This document shows positions 61,903 to 64,000 of a stretch of 64,000 nucleotides of DNA, piece after piece; the stretch's first letter is position 1, and each line of letters begins with the position of its first letter. The position numbers and the translations under genes were made by a program. This DNA comes from Arabidopsis thaliana (Eukaryota > Streptophyta > Magnoliopsida > Brassicales > Brassicaceae). The notes below the pieces were generated by a model. That model searched no databases and was not told the origin of the DNA. It was given only the letters and a program-made list of their open reading frames with translations. The stretch spans positions 18,545,261-18,609,260 of the forward strand of contig NC_003074.8 of NCBI RefSeq assembly GCF_000001735.4, given 5' to 3'.

Positions 61903-63903
61903 TTTGTTGGTTGAAGCTATACCAAGAGGAAATGAGTAATGAATTCGAGTAAACGAAGTAACAAATAAAGAAAGCTAAAATATATGTAGATATATATAGA
62001 AAGCTTCAATCTTTTAACTCTTTTATAAAAAGACTCACCATAAATGTTGTCATACTTTATATTTAACGAGTGAGATTGAAAAAGTCAAACTTCGTTAAAA
62101 AAAATCCTGATAAATTCTTGTTATACACTAGTAAAATAATATCCCTCTTATACTTACAAAAACATTATATTTTCTCAAGGTATAAAAATATTGCAAGTGT
62201 ATACTAATTGTCTAAAACCAATTTTAATTGCAATTACGAAGTCAACATTTCTTTGTTGATGAAAACTGTATGAGCATAAATTAAAACCAATGTTTTGGGG
62301 GTTCCCTTGTTTTTGCTGGTTAAAAGCTTTTTCCAGAGATTGAGAGCGAGACGTAAATTGGGAAATGTCAAAGCAACGCTGTAACTAATCTTAAAGCTGT
62401 GAACTGGCCATGTGTTTGCTTATTTTGAAATCTACAAAACTCTTATAAAAAGACTCTAATAAATGCTTCTAGTTTATACTATATCCAACGTGTGAGATTT
62501 GAATTTGATTAATTAATTTATTCTTTTTCTGCATTTCAACTCCAAAACTCTCATTAAAAAAGGAAAAACTATGTACTCTTAATAAATTTGTCGACTCTCA
62601 TATATAGCTTGTAGTATATATATATATATTCAATAACTACATAAAATAAAACAAAGTCATGAGAAAAAAAATGTTACCAAAGTTCAACTATTAACTGATT
62701 TCATTTTTCATGTAAAACTAACAATTATTAGGAGACGAAACAAAACAAAACAAACTGTACATCCAGAATATTAAATGCAAATCTTTTTTTTAAAAGTTAT
62801 TGTATAACAATTTTATTTTATAAATTATAGATGTGAGTTTTATATATGATTTCTCAGACATTCGAAGAATCAACTATGAAACTAATATTACAAACAAACA
62901 CACCCTTTTTTTCTTTAAACAAATCGATATGTATCGATTAATAATACAGAAGAGGAGAAGCACATTACTAACGAATTAAACTTGAAGCTGAAGTTGGTGG
63001 ATTGTGTACAGAGAAGGTGAGAGATATCTGTCTTCCATCACATACCAAAGTTGGTCTGGACTTTACTCACGAGATGCTCTCCATAGACAGCTCTTTTGAA
63101 AACTTGGCATCCTCTTCTCCCTCCAGGGTACTTCTGTTTACATATACCCAATGGCTCCACTACCGCGTCGAAATTAGTCTGTTCATTCAAATTAAAACAT
63201 GATTCCAAATCCAACAGTGGAAAAACACACCAGAGTGTTAAAAGTTTTAAACCTCATAGAAGGATGCAACACAAACACAGTATTGATGAGAGTTATTGAT
63301 CATTCTATGAAGTGTGGATTTGTATACTCCGTGTGAAAGTATCTGCATTTTATGATTCCAAAAGGTTTTTCAAAAGGGTATTCAAGAGCAGGGCTTCCCC
63401 TGGAATTTTGGGTGCCAAATGCACCCAAAAATATTTAAGGTTATTTCAAAAGATTTTAAAAATTGAGGCCAACTAGAAAAAAATAAACAAAATTGAGACC
63501 GTTTTGTAAACAAATTTTCAGAAGAATTTCAAAAACAATTTCAAAAACATGTTTTTTGATGAGGTTCAGGACCGGCCATGTTCAAGAGAATGCGTTAAAA
63601 TTCTCACTTTCTTTCAACCAAAACAAAGAGATAGAGAGATGTGAGTGCTTGAAACAGAGAATCAAGAGAGATTGAGAGACAGAGAGTACATAGGGATATA
63701 GTTTGAGTTCGATTAGGTTACTCTGTTTGTGCCCCCTAATAAAAAACCATGTCCATTATTGCTTAGCCACCGAAATTAACCTTCTTAAACTTGTTTTTAA
63801 CAACAAAATATTATTCCAAAACCAATTTTGGATAGAAGAAAATAGGAAATGTTGAAAAACAAGAAAATGCAAACATTCCAAATTGAATGAAAAAGGACAA
63901 AAG
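61903..63903. other. Intergenic between DUF247 members 7 and 8
   Basis: Contains the member 7 promoter with an actcttttataaaaagactc motif (62016-62036), the orphan DUF247 promoter/start relic (62225-62470), and a (TA)n run near 62615. The block 63380-63600, with motifs such as cagggcttcccctgg and aggaccggccatg, may belong to a transposon. Small frames at 63002-63299 are unsupported. Confidence 0.5.
62225..62470 (-). pseudogene. Orphan DUF247 promoter and start region
   Basis: This stretch aligns with the start and upstream region of member 6 (58420-58640). Shared segments include gtcaacat.tctttgttgatga, attaa.taaaacca, ttgctggtt.aa.agcttttt, agattgagagc, gctgtaacta, aaagctgtga, tggccat and aactcttataaaaagact. 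The expected ATG (minus strand, within aaaaccattgg in member 6) has become aaaccaatgt and the body of the gene is missing. It is the 5' remnant of a lost DUF247 copy, about 320 bases upstream of member 7. Confidence 0.7.
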
Positions 63904-64000
63904 TTAAGTGTTTGGCTCAAAATAAGCATAAACAGTAAAGAAACTCTCACAAAATGTGAGAAGTAGCAAAATAACTGCACCAAAAAAGGAAAAATATGCC
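63904..64000 (-). CDS. DUF247 protein, array member 8 (3' end only)
   Basis: The last ~31 codons of another DUF247 gene, cut by the window edge. Reading from the edge toward the stop (TAA at 63906-63904): AYFSFFGAVILLLLTFCESF then FTVYAYFEPNT. This is the C-terminal membrane anchor found at the end of exon 3 in all the other members, with E replacing the usual Q before SF. It shows the array continues beyond the window. It probably corresponds to At3g50190. Confidence 0.85.
   Translation of the reverse strand, partial: AYFSFFGAVILLLLTFCESFFTVYAYFEPNT

Noticed and set aside
61631-61939. Plus-strand Gly-rich and Val-rich open frames over the member 7 repeat
   Set aside because: They are the antisense of CCN proline codons in the DUF247 gene. 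GGT repeats are open in all plus frames, and no start context or domain is present.
63380-63600. Possible hAT-type element (cagggcttcccc ... aggaccggccatg)
   Set aside because: The ends are only loosely inverted and no 8-bp target duplication could be identified, so no element was called.

Overview
The window is plant nuclear DNA and matches Arabidopsis thaliana chromosome 3, the neighbourhood I know as At3g50030 to At3g50190. The evidence is short GT-AG introns, AT-rich intergenic DNA with MITE and Helitron remnants, and gene models I rebuilt exon by exon. These give the family-typical plant proteins: a 301-aa R2R3-MYB (MYB77), a 361-aa D-type cyclin (CYCD3;3), a 522-aa VFB-type F-box protein, a 409-aa DEDDh exonuclease (SDN1) and a 632-aa PTEN. 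Locus names come from memory of that region. No database was searched.

Layout. 1-13.8 kb: four minus-strand genes, namely an ARM/TPR protein that appears frameshifted, a single-pass membrane protein of unknown function, a 12-exon membrane-anchored aspartyl protease, and MYB77. Between the second and third lies a diverged 1.06-kb tandem repeat with long inverted repeats. 13.8-27.5 kb: about 12 kb of AT-rich intergenic DNA around CYCD3;3, with two Tourist-like MITEs, an older tandem repeat and a possible SINE. 27.5-39.3 kb: VFB2, an SDN1-like exonuclease lacking its N-terminus, the relic of a third SDN last exon, SDN1 itself, and PTEN2B converging on SDN1. 39.5-64 kb: a Helitron fragment, then seven complete tandem DUF247 genes and the 3' end of an eighth, all on the minus strand.

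The single-copy genes are unrelated regulators of hormone response and cell division (MYB77, CYCD3;3, VFB2), microRNA turnover (SDN1) and lipid/protein phosphatase signalling (PTEN2B). They do not form a pathway. The notable structure is tandem birth-and-death evolution. The SDN pair carries a truncated copy whose reading frame seems to depend on a shifted splice acceptor, plus a third relic. The DUF247 array has two introns at identical positions and phases in every complete member, a variable central linker, CCN-repeat proline tracts after the start codon in three of seven members, an isolated exon fragment and an orphan promoter/start region. DUF247 proteins are best known from self-incompatibility loci of grasses. 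Nothing here shows that role, but a polymorphic array of predicted membrane proteins is the part of the window most worth following up.
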